From Rhodanobacter sp. LX-99 (GTDB lineage Bacteria; Pseudomonadota; Gammaproteobacteria; Xanthomonadales; Rhodanobacteraceae): a stretch of 64,000 nt of DNA. A model generated the notes under the pieces. It ran no database searches and was not told where the DNA came from. It saw nothing but the letters and a program-made list of their open reading frames with translations. The DNA lies in NCBI RefSeq assembly GCF_018599185.1, contig NZ_JAHFVL010000003.1, forward strand, positions 310,001-374,000, given 5' to 3'. Shown here piece after piece: positions 29,220 to 37,737 of this stretch (position 1 is its first letter; each line of letters opens with the position of its first letter). The position numbers and the translations under genes are program-made.

Positions 29220-30124
29220 GCCTTGCCCGCGCCGACCAGGTTCTTGGAAATTTCGATCTCCTCGCAAAGCCAATCCTGGAAGACCCTCACCTGCACCCTG
29301 TCGCTGATGTTCGCCGGCTTGACGAGGTAATAGGAGACGCCGCTCGGCACCGATCGCTCGGATGCCTTGACCAGCTGTCCGTCCCGGATCGCGTCGATGG
29401 CGAGCAAATGGTCGCTGATCGCGATCCCGAAGCCCGACTCGGCGGTGCGCAGCGCCATGTCCAGCACGTCGAAGTCGAGCCCGTGGTCGGTATCGATTTC
29501 GCCGCCCTCCCAACCGTCGGCCCAGGTCTTCCAGTCCTGGTGGCTGGGCTGTGGGTGCAAAAGCATCTTTCCTGCCAAATCGTCGGCAGTCTCGATCATG
29601 CGCCCGCACAGATAGGTCGGTGAACAGACGGGCACCAGGCGCTCTTCGTACAGCTCAACGGCATCCTCCCTCCTCCAGCTCCCCAACCCGAACCGGATGC
29701 CGAGCTCGGCATCGTTGTCGCTCGACACCATGTCGTGCCAACGGGTATGGATGAGCACCTTGACGAACGGATAGCGCTCGTTGAACTTGTGCAGGCGCGA
29801 ATAGAGCCAGCGAATCGCGAAGGTCGGCAGCACGCGCACCTGGATCACGTCCTGGTCCCTGTAGAAGCTGGCGATGGTGGTGGCGATCTGGTCGAACGCG
29901 CTCCGGGTGCTCGCTGCCAGCACCGCGCCCGCCTCGGTGATCTCCAGTCCGTTGACGCCCCGATGAAACAAGGTCAGGCCGAGCTGCTGCTCGAGGATCT
30001 TGACCTGCCGGCTCACGGCGCTCTCGCTGACGTTCAACGCCGCCGCGGCTTTCCGAATGCTCATCTTCGATGCCACGACTTCGAAGCACTTCAGGGCATT
30101 CACCGAGGGCAACCGACGAGTCAT
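29216..30124 (-). CDS. LysR-family regulator (GcvA-like)
   Basis: A 302-residue regulator. The N-terminal winged helix (LPSVNALKCFEVVASKMSIR, then AAALNVSESAVSRQVKILEQ) is of GcvA type. The C-terminal co-inducer domain contains PTFAIRWLYSRLHKF and ELGIRFGLGSW. ATG 30124 has GGGGA at good spacing. Unusually it lies inside the operon, 40 bp after the aldehyde dehydrogenase gene and overlapping the importer's first gene by 4 bp, so it is probably co-transcribed with its targets and autoregulated. The inducer is presumably the imported compound or a product (inference). Confidence 0.92.
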   Translation of the reverse strand: MTRRLPSVNALKCFEVVASKMSIRKAAAALNVSESAVSRQVKILEQQLGLTLFHRGVNGLEITEAGAVLAASTRSAFDQIATTIASFYRDQDVIQVRVLPTFAIRWLYSRLHKFNERYPFVKVLIHTRWHDMVSSDNDAELGIRFGLGSWRREDAVELYEERLVPVCSPTYLCGRMIETADDLAGKMLLHPQPSHQDWKTWADGWEGGEIDTDHGLDFDVLDMALRTAESGFGIAISDHLLAIDAIRDGQLVKASERSVPSGVSYYLVKPANISDRVQVRVFQDWLCEEIEISKNLVGAGKA

Positions 30125-30164
30125 CGAAATTCCCCATGGCCGCAAGAATTTGCGAACGATGCTA

Positions 30165-31667
30165 TCACGGACTCGATCGCGCGCTGATCCATACCGTCTT
30201 GCTCCTCAGGTACTGGTCCATGGCCTCGGTCCCCTTGTCTCTCGCCAGGGAGCCCGAACGCTTGTAACCGCCGAAAGGGGTCTTGATGTCGCCTTCGGTG
30301 AAGCCGTTGACCGCGACCGTTCCGCACTCGAGCGAAGCCGCAAGACGCATCGCCCGATCGATATCGCCCGTGAACACCGTCGCATGCAGGCCGTACTCGG
30401 TATCGTTCGCGATGTCGGCGGCCTGCTCCGCATCCTCGATGACCATCGTGCCCAGCACCGGACCGAAGATCTCCTCGCGCGCAATCTTCATGTGGCGTTC
30501 CAGCCCGGTGAATACCGTCGGGCCAAGGTAGCTTCCGGGGCCCGCGCGTTCGGCAAGGTCCAGCGCCACGGCGGCCCCTTCCCGCCGGCCCAGCTCGAGA
30601 TAGGATCTGACGCGCGATCGATGCTCATCGCTCACCAGCGGCCCCATCTCCGTCCGTGGATCCAGCGGATCCCCGATCCGGATCCGCTGGGTACGTTGCA
30701 TCACGCGATGCAGGAACTCGTCATGGAGCTTCCTGTGAACGAGCTGGCGCATGTTCGCCGAGCAGTTCTGGCCTGCGTTCCAGAACGCGGCCTGCGCCGC
30801 GCTCTCGACGAGATCGTCGTCGATCCTGGCGTCGTCCAGAACGATGAAGGCGCTCTTGCCTCCCATCTCCAACCCGACGCTCTTCAGGTTGCTCTCGGCG
30901 GCATACCGCAGGAAGCACGAGCCGACGCTCGTCGAGCCGGTGAAAGAGACCGCATCGATGTCCGGGTGGCGGCCGATGGCCGCACCCGCCGTTTCACCCA
31001 GGCCCGGCAACACGTTCAGCACGCCATCCGGAATGCCGGCTTCCTGCGACAGTTCGGCAAGTCGAAGCAGGCTGAGAGACGTCTGCTCGGCCGGCTTGAC
31101 GATGGCCGAGCATCCCGCCGCAAGGGCAGGCGCAAGTTTCCATGCTGCCATGATCAGGGGAAAGTTCCAGGGCAGCACCAGTCCGACGACGCCGACCGGC
31201 TCCCTGACGATCATGGCCCATACATCCGGGCCCGCAGGCGCGGTTTTCCCGAAAGTCTTGTCGATCAGCTCGGCGTACCACTGGAGACAGGCCGGAACTT
31301 CATCGCCGATCTCGCGCAGGCAGTCGCGGATCGGCTTGCCGCCGTCCATGCTCTCGATGACCGCGAGCTCTTCAGCATGCTTCCGAACCAGTCCCGCCAG
31401 GGCAAGCAGGGCCTCTTTCCTGGCTTCCGGAGGACGCCTGCACCAGATTCCTTCACGAACGCTGCGCCTGGCTGCGGACACCGCCATGTCGACGTCATCC
31501 CCGCCGCAGTGCGCTACCGTCGCAATCGGCTCGCCCGTGGCGGGATTGATGGACTCGATGACCCTGCCGTCCCGGGCACCGACGAAGCGACCTCCGATGA
31601 AGGCCCGGCTCTCCAGCTTCGCTCGTGCCGCGATGGCGTGGTAATCCCGATGCTCACTGACTGGCAT
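30165..31667 (-). CDS. Aldehyde dehydrogenase (PuuC/betaine-aldehyde-dehydrogenase-like)
   Basis: A 500-residue NAD(P)-dependent aldehyde dehydrogenase with all key residues: Asn168 (LPWNFP), Glu267 (GLEMGGKSA), nucleophile Cys302 (AGQNCSANMR), the cofactor loop SFTGSTSVGS, and the C-terminal EEIFGPVLG and NGFTEGDIKTPFGGYKRSG. The general sequence style matches gamma-glutamyl-aminobutyraldehyde/aminoaldehyde dehydrogenases. It probably oxidises an aldehyde produced by amine or amino-acid oxidation by the flavoenzymes encoded just upstream (10 bp gap). Confidence 0.94.
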   Translation of the reverse strand: MPVSEHRDYHAIAARAKLESRAFIGGRFVGARDGRVIESINPATGEPIATVAHCGGDDVDMAVSAARRSVREGIWCRRPPEARKEALLALAGLVRKHAEELAVIESMDGGKPIRDCLREIGDEVPACLQWYAELIDKTFGKTAPAGPDVWAMIVREPVGVVGLVLPWNFPLIMAAWKLAPALAAGCSAIVKPAEQTSLSLLRLAELSQEAGIPDGVLNVLPGLGETAGAAIGRHPDIDAVSFTGSTSVGSCFLRYAAESNLKSVGLEMGGKSAFIVLDDARIDDDLVESAAQAAFWNAGQNCSANMRQLVHRKLHDEFLHRVMQRTQRIRIGDPLDPRTEMGPLVSDEHRSRVRSYLELGRREGAAVALDLAERAGPGSYLGPTVFTGLERHMKIAREEIFGPVLGTMVIEDAEQAADIANDTEYGLHATVFTGDIDRAMRLAASLECGTVAVNGFTEGDIKTPFGGYKRSGSLARDKGTEAMDQYLRSKTVWISARSSP

Positions 31668-31677
31668 GATGGCTCCC

Positions 31678-32976
31678 TCAAAGCGGTGCGTATGGACTTC
31701 CGTACGTGCCTCGCGCGAACCGGCTCAATTGAAACCGTGCCAGATCGATATCGCCGGATCTGCCCGACGCGATGCCCGCCACGACCTTGCCGACGGCCGG
31801 GCCCAGGGCAAACCCATGCCCGGAGAAGCCGGTCGTCACGATCAGTCCCGCGATCCCCGTCGAGCCGTCGATGACCGGGATCGCGTCGGGCAGGACATCG
31901 ATGTTGCCTGCCCACGACTTCCGCACCCTGATGCCGTCCACTGCCTGGAACACCTCCTCGACGCGCGTCGCGACCTTGCGGACGCGGCGTCGGTTCGGGC
32001 GGATGAGGGGGGCCCGCGGCTCGACCATGCGCTCGTGCTTGCTCCACGCGATTCTTCCGTACACGTCGCCGACCAGTGCCCCGCCGAGACTCAGGTCGAA
32101 CGCTCTCTTGTTCGCAAAAAGCCCGGGCATGAAGAAGCCGGCGTACCGGAATACGTCCAGCGTGACGTCGATGTCGGAAGTCGATTCGGCGGCGATGATG
32201 CAGGACATGTCCTTGCGCTGGCGGACGCCGACGCCGAACCCGCAGAAGCAGGGCACTGAAAGTTCGCGCACGGGTTCGGTGAGCGAAACAGTGTTTCGGA
32301 CGACCTTCTGCGGCAGCAGCAATCCGATTTCCGCCAACAGGCGATGGGATGCGGCACCCGCGGCGCAAACGACGACCGGCGCCCGGATGCGGCCCCACTC
32401 CGTGGTGACACCGGCGACACGGCCGCCCTCGACGTCGATGCCGTAGGCACCGCAGCGCTCGAAGATTTCAACGCCGGCTTCCGTTGCCGCCTGGGCGAAC
32501 GCGAGCGTCGCGGTTTCCGGTTCGGCCTGGCCGTCCTGGGCCGTGTACAAGGCGCCGCGCGAAGTCTGTGCAAGGTTGGGAAGCATCGCTTTCACCTCCC
32601 TCGGGGAGAGCATCTGCGTCGAAACCCCCGCGCCCCGCACTTCGTCCATCCACTTCTCGAAAGCGGCGGCCTCGCGCTCGTCCGTTGCCGCGAACAGGCA
32701 CCCGGTCCGGCGCCAGCCCAGCGGACGGCCGAGCTCCGCTTCCAGCGTCGGCCACATCGCGAGCGACGCGACGGCGAGCTGGATTTCGGCGGGATCCCGG
32801 TACTGGGAACGGACAAACCCCCAGTTCCGTCCCGACTGTTGCGACGCGACGCGATCCTTTTCGAGAACGACCGTTCTCATGCCGGTACGGGCCAGGTAAT
32901 AGGCCGACGCCAGACCCATGATGCCGCCGCCGACGACGATGGCGTCGGCACGTTCCGGAAGTCGCTGATGGTCCAT
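31678..32976 (-). CDS. FAD-dependent amino-acid/amine oxidoreductase (DAO family)
   Basis: A 432-residue flavoenzyme of the D-amino-acid/glycine/sarcosine oxidase fold. The FAD-binding Rossmann motif is AIVVGGGIMGLASAYYL (GGGIMG at 16-21). SQQSGRNWGFVRSQYRDPAEI is a marker of a DAO subgroup often linked to ABC-type amino-acid or opine importers. The C-terminal GFSGHGFALGPAVG closes the FAD site. It likely oxidises a secondary or D-amine to an imine. No strong ribosome site precedes ATG 32976; starts 30 to 57 bases upstream are possible. It sits between the Rid and aldehyde dehydrogenase genes. Confidence 0.9.
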   Translation of the reverse strand: MDHQRLPERADAIVVGGGIMGLASAYYLARTGMRTVVLEKDRVASQQSGRNWGFVRSQYRDPAEIQLAVASLAMWPTLEAELGRPLGWRRTGCLFAATDEREAAAFEKWMDEVRGAGVSTQMLSPREVKAMLPNLAQTSRGALYTAQDGQAEPETATLAFAQAATEAGVEIFERCGAYGIDVEGGRVAGVTTEWGRIRAPVVVCAAGAASHRLLAEIGLLLPQKVVRNTVSLTEPVRELSVPCFCGFGVGVRQRKDMSCIIAAESTSDIDVTLDVFRYAGFFMPGLFANKRAFDLSLGGALVGDVYGRIAWSKHERMVEPRAPLIRPNRRRVRKVATRVEEVFQAVDGIRVRKSWAGNIDVLPDAIPVIDGSTGIAGLIVTTGFSGHGFALGPAVGKVVAGIASGRSGDIDLARFQLSRFARGTYGSPYAPL

Positions 32977-33019
32977 GTCGCGGACGCACGCACCATTCGT
33001 GAACACCCCTCGAATACGG

Positions 33020-33433
33020 TTACTTGGACTCATCGACGATTGCGTCCATGTCCATCTCGATGCGGATTTCCGGATCGAAGAGCCACGCTTCGACCGTGGT
33101 GCACGCCGGGCAAATGCCGGCGAACGCGTCGGCATAGGCGCGCATCACATCCTCGTAGTCATCGGCGTACGCCAGGTACATGCGCACCCGAACGATCTGG
33201 CCGAGGTGTCCGCCTGCCTGCGCCAGCACGGACTCCACGTTCTTGACGAGCTGCGCTACCTGCTCCCTGGCGGAGGCGGCGAGCGTGCCGGTTGCGTAGT
33301 CGTATCCCGTCGTTCCGGAGATGAAAAGCTGGTTGCCGACGAGCACGGCGCGGCTGTAGTTGTACTCCTGCTCGAACTTGCTGCCGGACGAGAACAGCTT
33401 TCTTGTCGATGGGGGTTTCTTGTTGGGGTTCAT
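33020..33433 (-). CDS. Rid (YjgF/YER057c/UK114)-family protein lacking the RidA arginine
   Basis: A 137-residue protein of the Rid fold (FISGTTGYDYATGTLAASAREQ, GHLGQIVRVRMYL, FAGICPACTTVEAWLF). RidA enzymes hydrolyse reactive imines from amino-acid oxidation and need the Arg of the motif PARSxVEV (E. coli Arg105). At that place this protein has Cys111 (PACTTVEA), as in the non-archetypal Rid subfamilies. Imine deaminase activity is therefore not assured although its place between two imine-forming flavoenzyme genes suggests related chemistry. AGGAG precedes the ATG. Confidence 0.88.
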   Translation of the reverse strand: MNPNKKPPSTRKLFSSGSKFEQEYNYSRAVLVGNQLFISGTTGYDYATGTLAASAREQVAQLVKNVESVLAQAGGHLGQIVRVRMYLAYADDYEDVMRAYADAFAGICPACTTVEAWLFDPEIRIEMDMDAIVDESK

Positions 33434-33484
33434 CTGGGCTTGCTCCTGGGGTTTTCCGTGCGCGGCTGGTTGGTCGCAGACAAA

Positions 33485-34606
33485 TCATCCGAGTCGCCCG
33501 GGCGAAAGCGCCTGCTCGGTCACGCCGCGTTCAAGCACTTCCAACGGCAGCCGGGAGCCCGTCGCGATCGCAGCGATGGATGCCCCCATCGCCGGCGACG
33601 TCAGCACGCCGCAGCCGCCTTGCCCGGCGACCCACATGAACTCGGGCCGGTCCAGCGCGCGGCCCAGTACCGGATTCCTGTCGGCGACGAAGTTGCGCAG
33701 GCCGGCCCAGCTGCTGATCAACCTGCTCACGTTCAGCGTCGTTTCCCGCTCGATGTTGTCGACGCCCTGGGCGACGTCCAGATCGTCCGGGTACACGTCC
33801 CCCGGCGCGGTCAGCACTTCCTCGGCCAGGCTTCCCATGAAGGTCGAGCTCTCGGGCTTCAGGTACCAGCGATAATCCACGTTGCACACGTGCGGCCAGC
33901 CCGCCACCGAAACGCCATCCCGAGCGGGAAACGTGAAGGCGGTTCTGCGCATTGGGCGAATCCCGAGCGGGGCAACGCCCGCAAGCCCGGCGACCACATC
34001 GACCCAGGCTCCGGCTGCATTGATCAGAAGCGAGCCACTGAACTCCCCCCTCATCGTCGCCACGACCCAATACCGCCCAGTCCATTTGATTGATTCCGCA
34101 GCGGCATGGGTCAGCACTTCGGCTCCGTTCGCCTTTGCGCCGCGCAGGTAACTCTGCAGCAAGAGGCCGCCGTCGATGTCCGAAGCTCCTGCTTCGAACA
34201 CGCCGAGGTCGACACCATCGGTACGCAGCGCGGGGAACAAGTCGAGGGATTCTTTGCAGCCCACGATGCGCGCTTCGGCTCCGGATCCGGCGATGCGATC
34301 GGCCAGCGCCTGCAGGCGCTGGCGCTGATCGCTTCGGCCAACCGTAAGGCTTCCGCGCGGCGACAACAGCGGGCGCTCGCAGAATCCAGGCGGCGGCGCA
34401 TCCAGGAAGGAGCGACTGGCCACGCCCATGGCACGCATGAGATCCGCGGTGATGCCGACCGTGTACTGCTCGGCGGATCTCCCGGAGCTGTGGATGGCCA
34501 GCGCAGCCTCGCGCTCCAGCAGGAGCACCTTCGCGTTGCGCGACAGGAAGTAGGCCGCGGAGGCCCCAGCAAACCCGCCTCCGACGATGATCGCGTCGTA
34601 CTTCAT
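33485..34606 (-). CDS. D-arginine dehydrogenase-like FAD oxidoreductase (DauA type)
   Basis: A 373-residue DAO-fold flavoenzyme. It closely resembles Pseudomonas D-arginine dehydrogenase DauA as I recall it: AIIVGGGFAGASAAYFLS, HSSGRSAEQYTVG, PPPGFCERPLLSPRGSL, INAAGAWVDVVAGLAGVAPLG, WYLKPES, SSWAGLRNFVADRNPV and the C-terminal WVAGQGGCGVLTSPAMG. Such enzymes oxidise basic and hydrophobic D-amino acids to imino acids and pass electrons to the respiratory chain rather than oxygen. The exact substrate range cannot be assigned. It follows the TonB receptor gene by 84 bp and precedes the Rid gene. Confidence 0.87.
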   Translation of the reverse strand: MKYDAIIVGGGFAGASAAYFLSRNAKVLLLEREAALAIHSSGRSAEQYTVGITADLMRAMGVASRSFLDAPPPGFCERPLLSPRGSLTVGRSDQRQRLQALADRIAGSGAEARIVGCKESLDLFPALRTDGVDLGVFEAGASDIDGGLLLQSYLRGAKANGAEVLTHAAAESIKWTGRYWVVATMRGEFSGSLLINAAGAWVDVVAGLAGVAPLGIRPMRRTAFTFPARDGVSVAGWPHVCNVDYRWYLKPESSTFMGSLAEEVLTAPGDVYPDDLDVAQGVDNIERETTLNVSRLISSWAGLRNFVADRNPVLGRALDRPEFMWVAGQGGCGVLTSPAMGASIAAIATGSRLPLEVLERGVTEQALSPGRLG

Positions 34607-34690
34607 TCCGGATCCGTTGTGTGCACTGAAACGATGGCGCGGGTAATCCGGCGCCAGGTTGTAGGCAGGCCGGCAAGGCGTTGCGATTCG

Positions 34691-36814
34691 CTAAAACGAT
34701 GTCGACATGGTCAGCTTGATGGTGCGCGGCGCCCCCTGTTGCAGCAGGCTGGCTCCGGTGGCCGCCCAATAGTCCTTGTCGGCGACGTTGGACACGTAAA
34801 GGCGGAACGCCAGGTCATGCTCGTTGACCTTGGTCTCGTAGCTCGCACCCAGGTCGAAAGTCGTGTACGCGGGTACGAAACCGGTGTTTGTCGCGTTGAT
34901 CGCGCGTTCGCCCGTGTAGAAGGCGCCTGCCGACAAGCTCAGGCCCTCGATCGTGGGGACACGGTACTCGAGGAACACCGAACCGCTGCGCTTGGGCGTG
35001 TTCTCGATCCGCTTGCCGACGACCGCCGGGCTGCCTGATGCCTGGACCGCATCCAGCGACATCGCGCCGAGGTAAATCGACAGCCTCTCGGTCAACTCGC
35101 CCGAGAGGCTGACCTCGAAGCCCTTGTAGGACGCGATGCCGTCCTGGACGAAGAGGTTCGCCGAGTTGAGGTACGCCGACGCCCGGTCGATGTCGAAATA
35201 GGCGGCCGTGAGCAACAGCCCGTTCCTGGGCTCGTACTTGATGCCGAACTCCTTCTGTTCGCTCGTGCGCGCCGGCATGGTCTGGCCGCCATTGGCGGCG
35301 ATCTGCGGCACGATGCCGCCGGACTCGAGCGCCTCGATGTAGTTCCAGTAGGCGCTCAGCTTCTCGGTCGGCTTGACCATCAACCCGTACGACCAGGTGT
35401 CGGGCTTGACCGAATAGTCACCGGTGAGGCTGACATCCTTGTAGTCGGTTTTGCGATACCCCACGATCACGTCCAGCCATTCCTTGTAGCTCGATCGTGT
35501 CGTAAGGAACAGGGCCTTTTCGTCGATGCTCGAAAAATTCGCGCGGACGCGTGGCTTGAATGGCTGTGTGGGCACCAGGATCGGGTTGTACAGGTTTTGC
35601 GCAAACAGGTATCGCTGGGCCAGCGGCGTGTCGTTGTCGCGGGTGTAGTACGAGAAACCCGCAAGGATGTTGTGTTCGACGGGCCCGGTGACGACCAGGC
35701 CCGACAGGTCGCCGCGATAGATCCGGGCTTTGTGGGTGATGTCGGGAAACAAGGCAAGGGACAACGTCCCGTCGCCCGTCTGCATGTCGTAGCCGTAGAA
35801 CGCCGAGTACTGCCGCGCGGTCTTCAGGTAGGACTCGCCCGCACTGGCGGCCGCGCTCCATTGCGGCGAGATGTCGTAGTTGAGCCGGGCAAGCAGGTTG
35901 TACTCGTAGCCGTTCGACAGGAATCCCGGCGAGCCGACGTTGGTGCGGTTGGAGATGGCAGGCGGTACCTGCGTTACGCCGTCGACGGGACTCGGCGCCA
36001 CCATGTCGGTCGCCTCCGTCACGGTCTTCTTGATGTACTCGCCGTCGAGCTGCAAGGACAAGCGGTCGCTCAGATTCCAGTCGAATGCCTCGGACATGAA
36101 ATAGCGCTCGCCCTTGCTCCGGTCGACGCCGTTCTCCAGGGAATAGGCCCCAGCGTTGAACCGCGAGCCGCCCTTCGAGAACTTCCGGCTGACGTCCAGG
36201 TGCGCACCGTAGCCGCCGTGTCCGTTCGCCGACAGTTCGACCGCGGTCAGCGGCGTGCCCAGATAGCGGGAAGTCACCATGTTGACGATGCCCGACGGCG
36301 ACGCGAAGCCGTAGAACAAGCCACCCGCGCCCTTGAGGATCTCGATTCGATCCTTGTCTTCCATCGGCATGTCGATGAGGTTGATCACCGGCAACACGCC
36401 GTTGAGGCGATAGTTGGTCAGGTTGTCGACGGGGATGCCGCGGATCGAGATGTTGCTGTAGATGTTGGCGTTGATCTGCGACTGCGTCACGCCGGGCGTG
36501 TTGCGAACGGCGTCGATGATGCTTCTGGCGTCCTGGGCCTGCAAAAGATCCTTGGTCACGACCGAAACGGTCAACGGCGTGTCCAGCACGCGTGCGTCCC
36601 GGAAGGTACCGACCTGGAGATAATCGGAGCTGAAACTGTCGCTGCGGTCGGCAATGACGGTAATCGTCTCGAGTGTTTTCGCCTGACTCCGCTTCTTGGC
36701 TGCCGTGCCGTCTTCGCTTACGGAGTCCGTGCTCTGGGCGCCGGCGACGAGTGGTGCGCACAAGGGAAGACAAAGAGCAATGGCCAAGCCGAGCTTCTTT
36801 CGCTGAACGTTCAT
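34691..36814 (-). CDS. TonB-dependent siderophore-type receptor
   Basis: A 707-residue outer-membrane receptor. The signal peptide (LGLAIALCLPLCAPLVAGA) is followed by a TonB-box-like ETITVIA stretch, the plug domain (DTPLTVSVVTKDLLQAQDA, YSNISIRGIPVDN, DRIEILKGAGGLFYGFASP) and a 22-strand barrel ending in aromatic Phe (LTMSTSF). Plug text and length match the FhuA/FpvA/FecA siderophore-receptor group rather than the sugar or maltodextrin group. A GGAGGGGG ribosome site precedes the ATG. It heads the eleven-gene minus-strand series and would import the ligand, whose identity is unknown. Confidence 0.93.
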   Translation of the reverse strand: MNVQRKKLGLAIALCLPLCAPLVAGAQSTDSVSEDGTAAKKRSQAKTLETITVIADRSDSFSSDYLQVGTFRDARVLDTPLTVSVVTKDLLQAQDARSIIDAVRNTPGVTQSQINANIYSNISIRGIPVDNLTNYRLNGVLPVINLIDMPMEDKDRIEILKGAGGLFYGFASPSGIVNMVTSRYLGTPLTAVELSANGHGGYGAHLDVSRKFSKGGSRFNAGAYSLENGVDRSKGERYFMSEAFDWNLSDRLSLQLDGEYIKKTVTEATDMVAPSPVDGVTQVPPAISNRTNVGSPGFLSNGYEYNLLARLNYDISPQWSAAASAGESYLKTARQYSAFYGYDMQTGDGTLSLALFPDITHKARIYRGDLSGLVVTGPVEHNILAGFSYYTRDNDTPLAQRYLFAQNLYNPILVPTQPFKPRVRANFSSIDEKALFLTTRSSYKEWLDVIVGYRKTDYKDVSLTGDYSVKPDTWSYGLMVKPTEKLSAYWNYIEALESGGIVPQIAANGGQTMPARTSEQKEFGIKYEPRNGLLLTAAYFDIDRASAYLNSANLFVQDGIASYKGFEVSLSGELTERLSIYLGAMSLDAVQASGSPAVVGKRIENTPKRSGSVFLEYRVPTIEGLSLSAGAFYTGERAINATNTGFVPAYTTFDLGASYETKVNEHDLAFRLYVSNVADKDYWAATGASLLQQGAPRTIKLTMSTSF

Positions 36815-36863
36815 CAGACCCCCTCCAGGAATTACGGCTCATGCACAGTGCGAAAAATTCCTG

Positions 36864-36879
36864 ATCCTGTCGACAAGAT
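36864..36879. promoter_or_regulatory. Candidate LysR-type operator
   Basis: ATCCTGTCGACAAGAT is a near-palindrome of the form ATC-N10-GAT with a TGTCGACA core, 50 bp upstream of the receptor start codon. LysR regulators bind interrupted dyads of the T-N11-A class, so it could be the site of the LysR protein encoded in the operon. This is a pattern match only. Confidence 0.35.
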
Positions 36880-36998
36880 TTTTTTGGGAGGGCCCTGAGG
36901 TTTTTGACGCTCGTGGAAGGAATGCCGTTTCGTGCGCTTCCTTTGCAGCTGCGTATCCCACGGAAGCCCATGAGGAATACGGTATGGGCTGACGATCG

Positions 36999-37017
36999 AT
37001 GCCGGTCGCACCGGCAT
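36999..37017. repeat. Perfect dyad, possible operator
   Basis: ATGCCGGT-CGC-ACCGGCAT forms a perfect 8-bp inverted repeat with a 3-nt spacer in the middle of the divergent control region, about 190 bp from either gene. It is not followed by a U tract, which favours a protein-binding site over a terminator. Confidence 0.4.
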
Positions 37018-37208
37018 TCCGGCTTGGCGCACCTCGTGTGCAGGCAGCTCGTGGAATCGTGGTTCCACTTTCCCGAACATCGCTTGCGATTTTTAGGGTC
37101 GACACTGCAAACCGTTGCTGCTGTCATGCAGTGGCCCGGTACCGGCAGCATCTCCACCCACGAATATTCCTCGACCGGGCGAGGAAAGCGCGCTGCGGAG
37201 ATATCTCA

Positions 37209-37688
37209 ATGCATTGGACTTCGAGAGTTTCTGTGAGGTTGGCGGCGGTTGTCTTGGCTTCGATGCTGCTTGCGACGGCGCTGACGCCGATGCAGGCGTT
37301 CGCGGGAGAGCAGCACAAACCGCGGCCAGTGTGGCGAGGCTGGAATGCGAGAACCCATGAGGACAAGCAGGCCGAGTACATCCGCTTCCTCAAAAAAATC
37401 CACTACGAAGAGCTCAAGGCATGGAAGGCGGCTGGACTGCTGACCGACTACAAGGTGCTGGTCCAGGAGCCGCGCGGGCCGGATGACCCCGACGTGACGA
37501 TCATGTACCAGTACGCAAACCTCGCTGCGATGGATCGTCCATCGAAACTGTGGGCGGAAGTCAGCAGGAAAGCCCTGGAGAAGTTCAAGAACGATCCGGA
37601 GGCGCAGAAGATGATGGCTGAATCGGATTCGCTCAGGCGGTTCATCGGTTGGTCTCCCATGACCAGAGAAGTGGTCTGGGAAGACTGA
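37209..37688 (+). CDS. Small exported protein, possible ABM-like fold
   Basis: A 159-residue protein with a signal peptide (RLAAVVLASMLLATALTPMQAFA). ATG 37209 has GGAG eight bases upstream. The mature part (IRFLKKIHYEELKAWKAAGL, TDYKVLVQEPRGPDDPDVTI, MYQYANLAAMDR) has the length and alternating strand/helix pattern of dimeric alpha+beta-barrel/ABM-type proteins, but I do not recognise a family with certainty. It is first of the divergent unit ahead of the porin and may act on the ligand in the periplasm (inference). Confidence 0.7.
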   Translation: MHWTSRVSVRLAAVVLASMLLATALTPMQAFAGEQHKPRPVWRGWNARTHEDKQAEYIRFLKKIHYEELKAWKAAGLLTDYKVLVQEPRGPDDPDVTIMYQYANLAAMDRPSKLWAEVSRKALEKFKNDPEAQKMMAESDSLRRFIGWSPMTREVVWED

Positions 37689-37737
37689 GGGTGAGGGCAT
37701 ACCTCTCCCATGGCCGTTTGACTGTTCGGATTCGCCC

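Larger units (their letters stand above)
36815..37208. promoter_or_regulatory. Divergent control region of the catabolic island
   Basis: This 394-bp gene-free stretch separates the minus-strand receptor operon from the plus-strand exported-protein/porin/reductase unit, and must hold both promoters. It contains an imperfect palindrome followed by a T run at 36864-36886 and a perfect 8-bp-arm dyad at 36999-37017. Another inverted repeat (GTGGAA and TTCCAC) lies at 37051-37068. No recognisable Fur box was found. Confidence 0.55.

Noticed and set aside
36879..36886. T run after a palindrome as a plus-strand terminator
   Set aside because: No plus-strand gene lies upstream to be terminated; the stem is short with a mismatch. 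An operator near the receptor promoter is more likely.
36815..37208. Fur box for the siderophore-type receptor
   Set aside because: No stretch resembling GATAATGATAATCATTATC or three adjacent NATWAT units could be found by eye.
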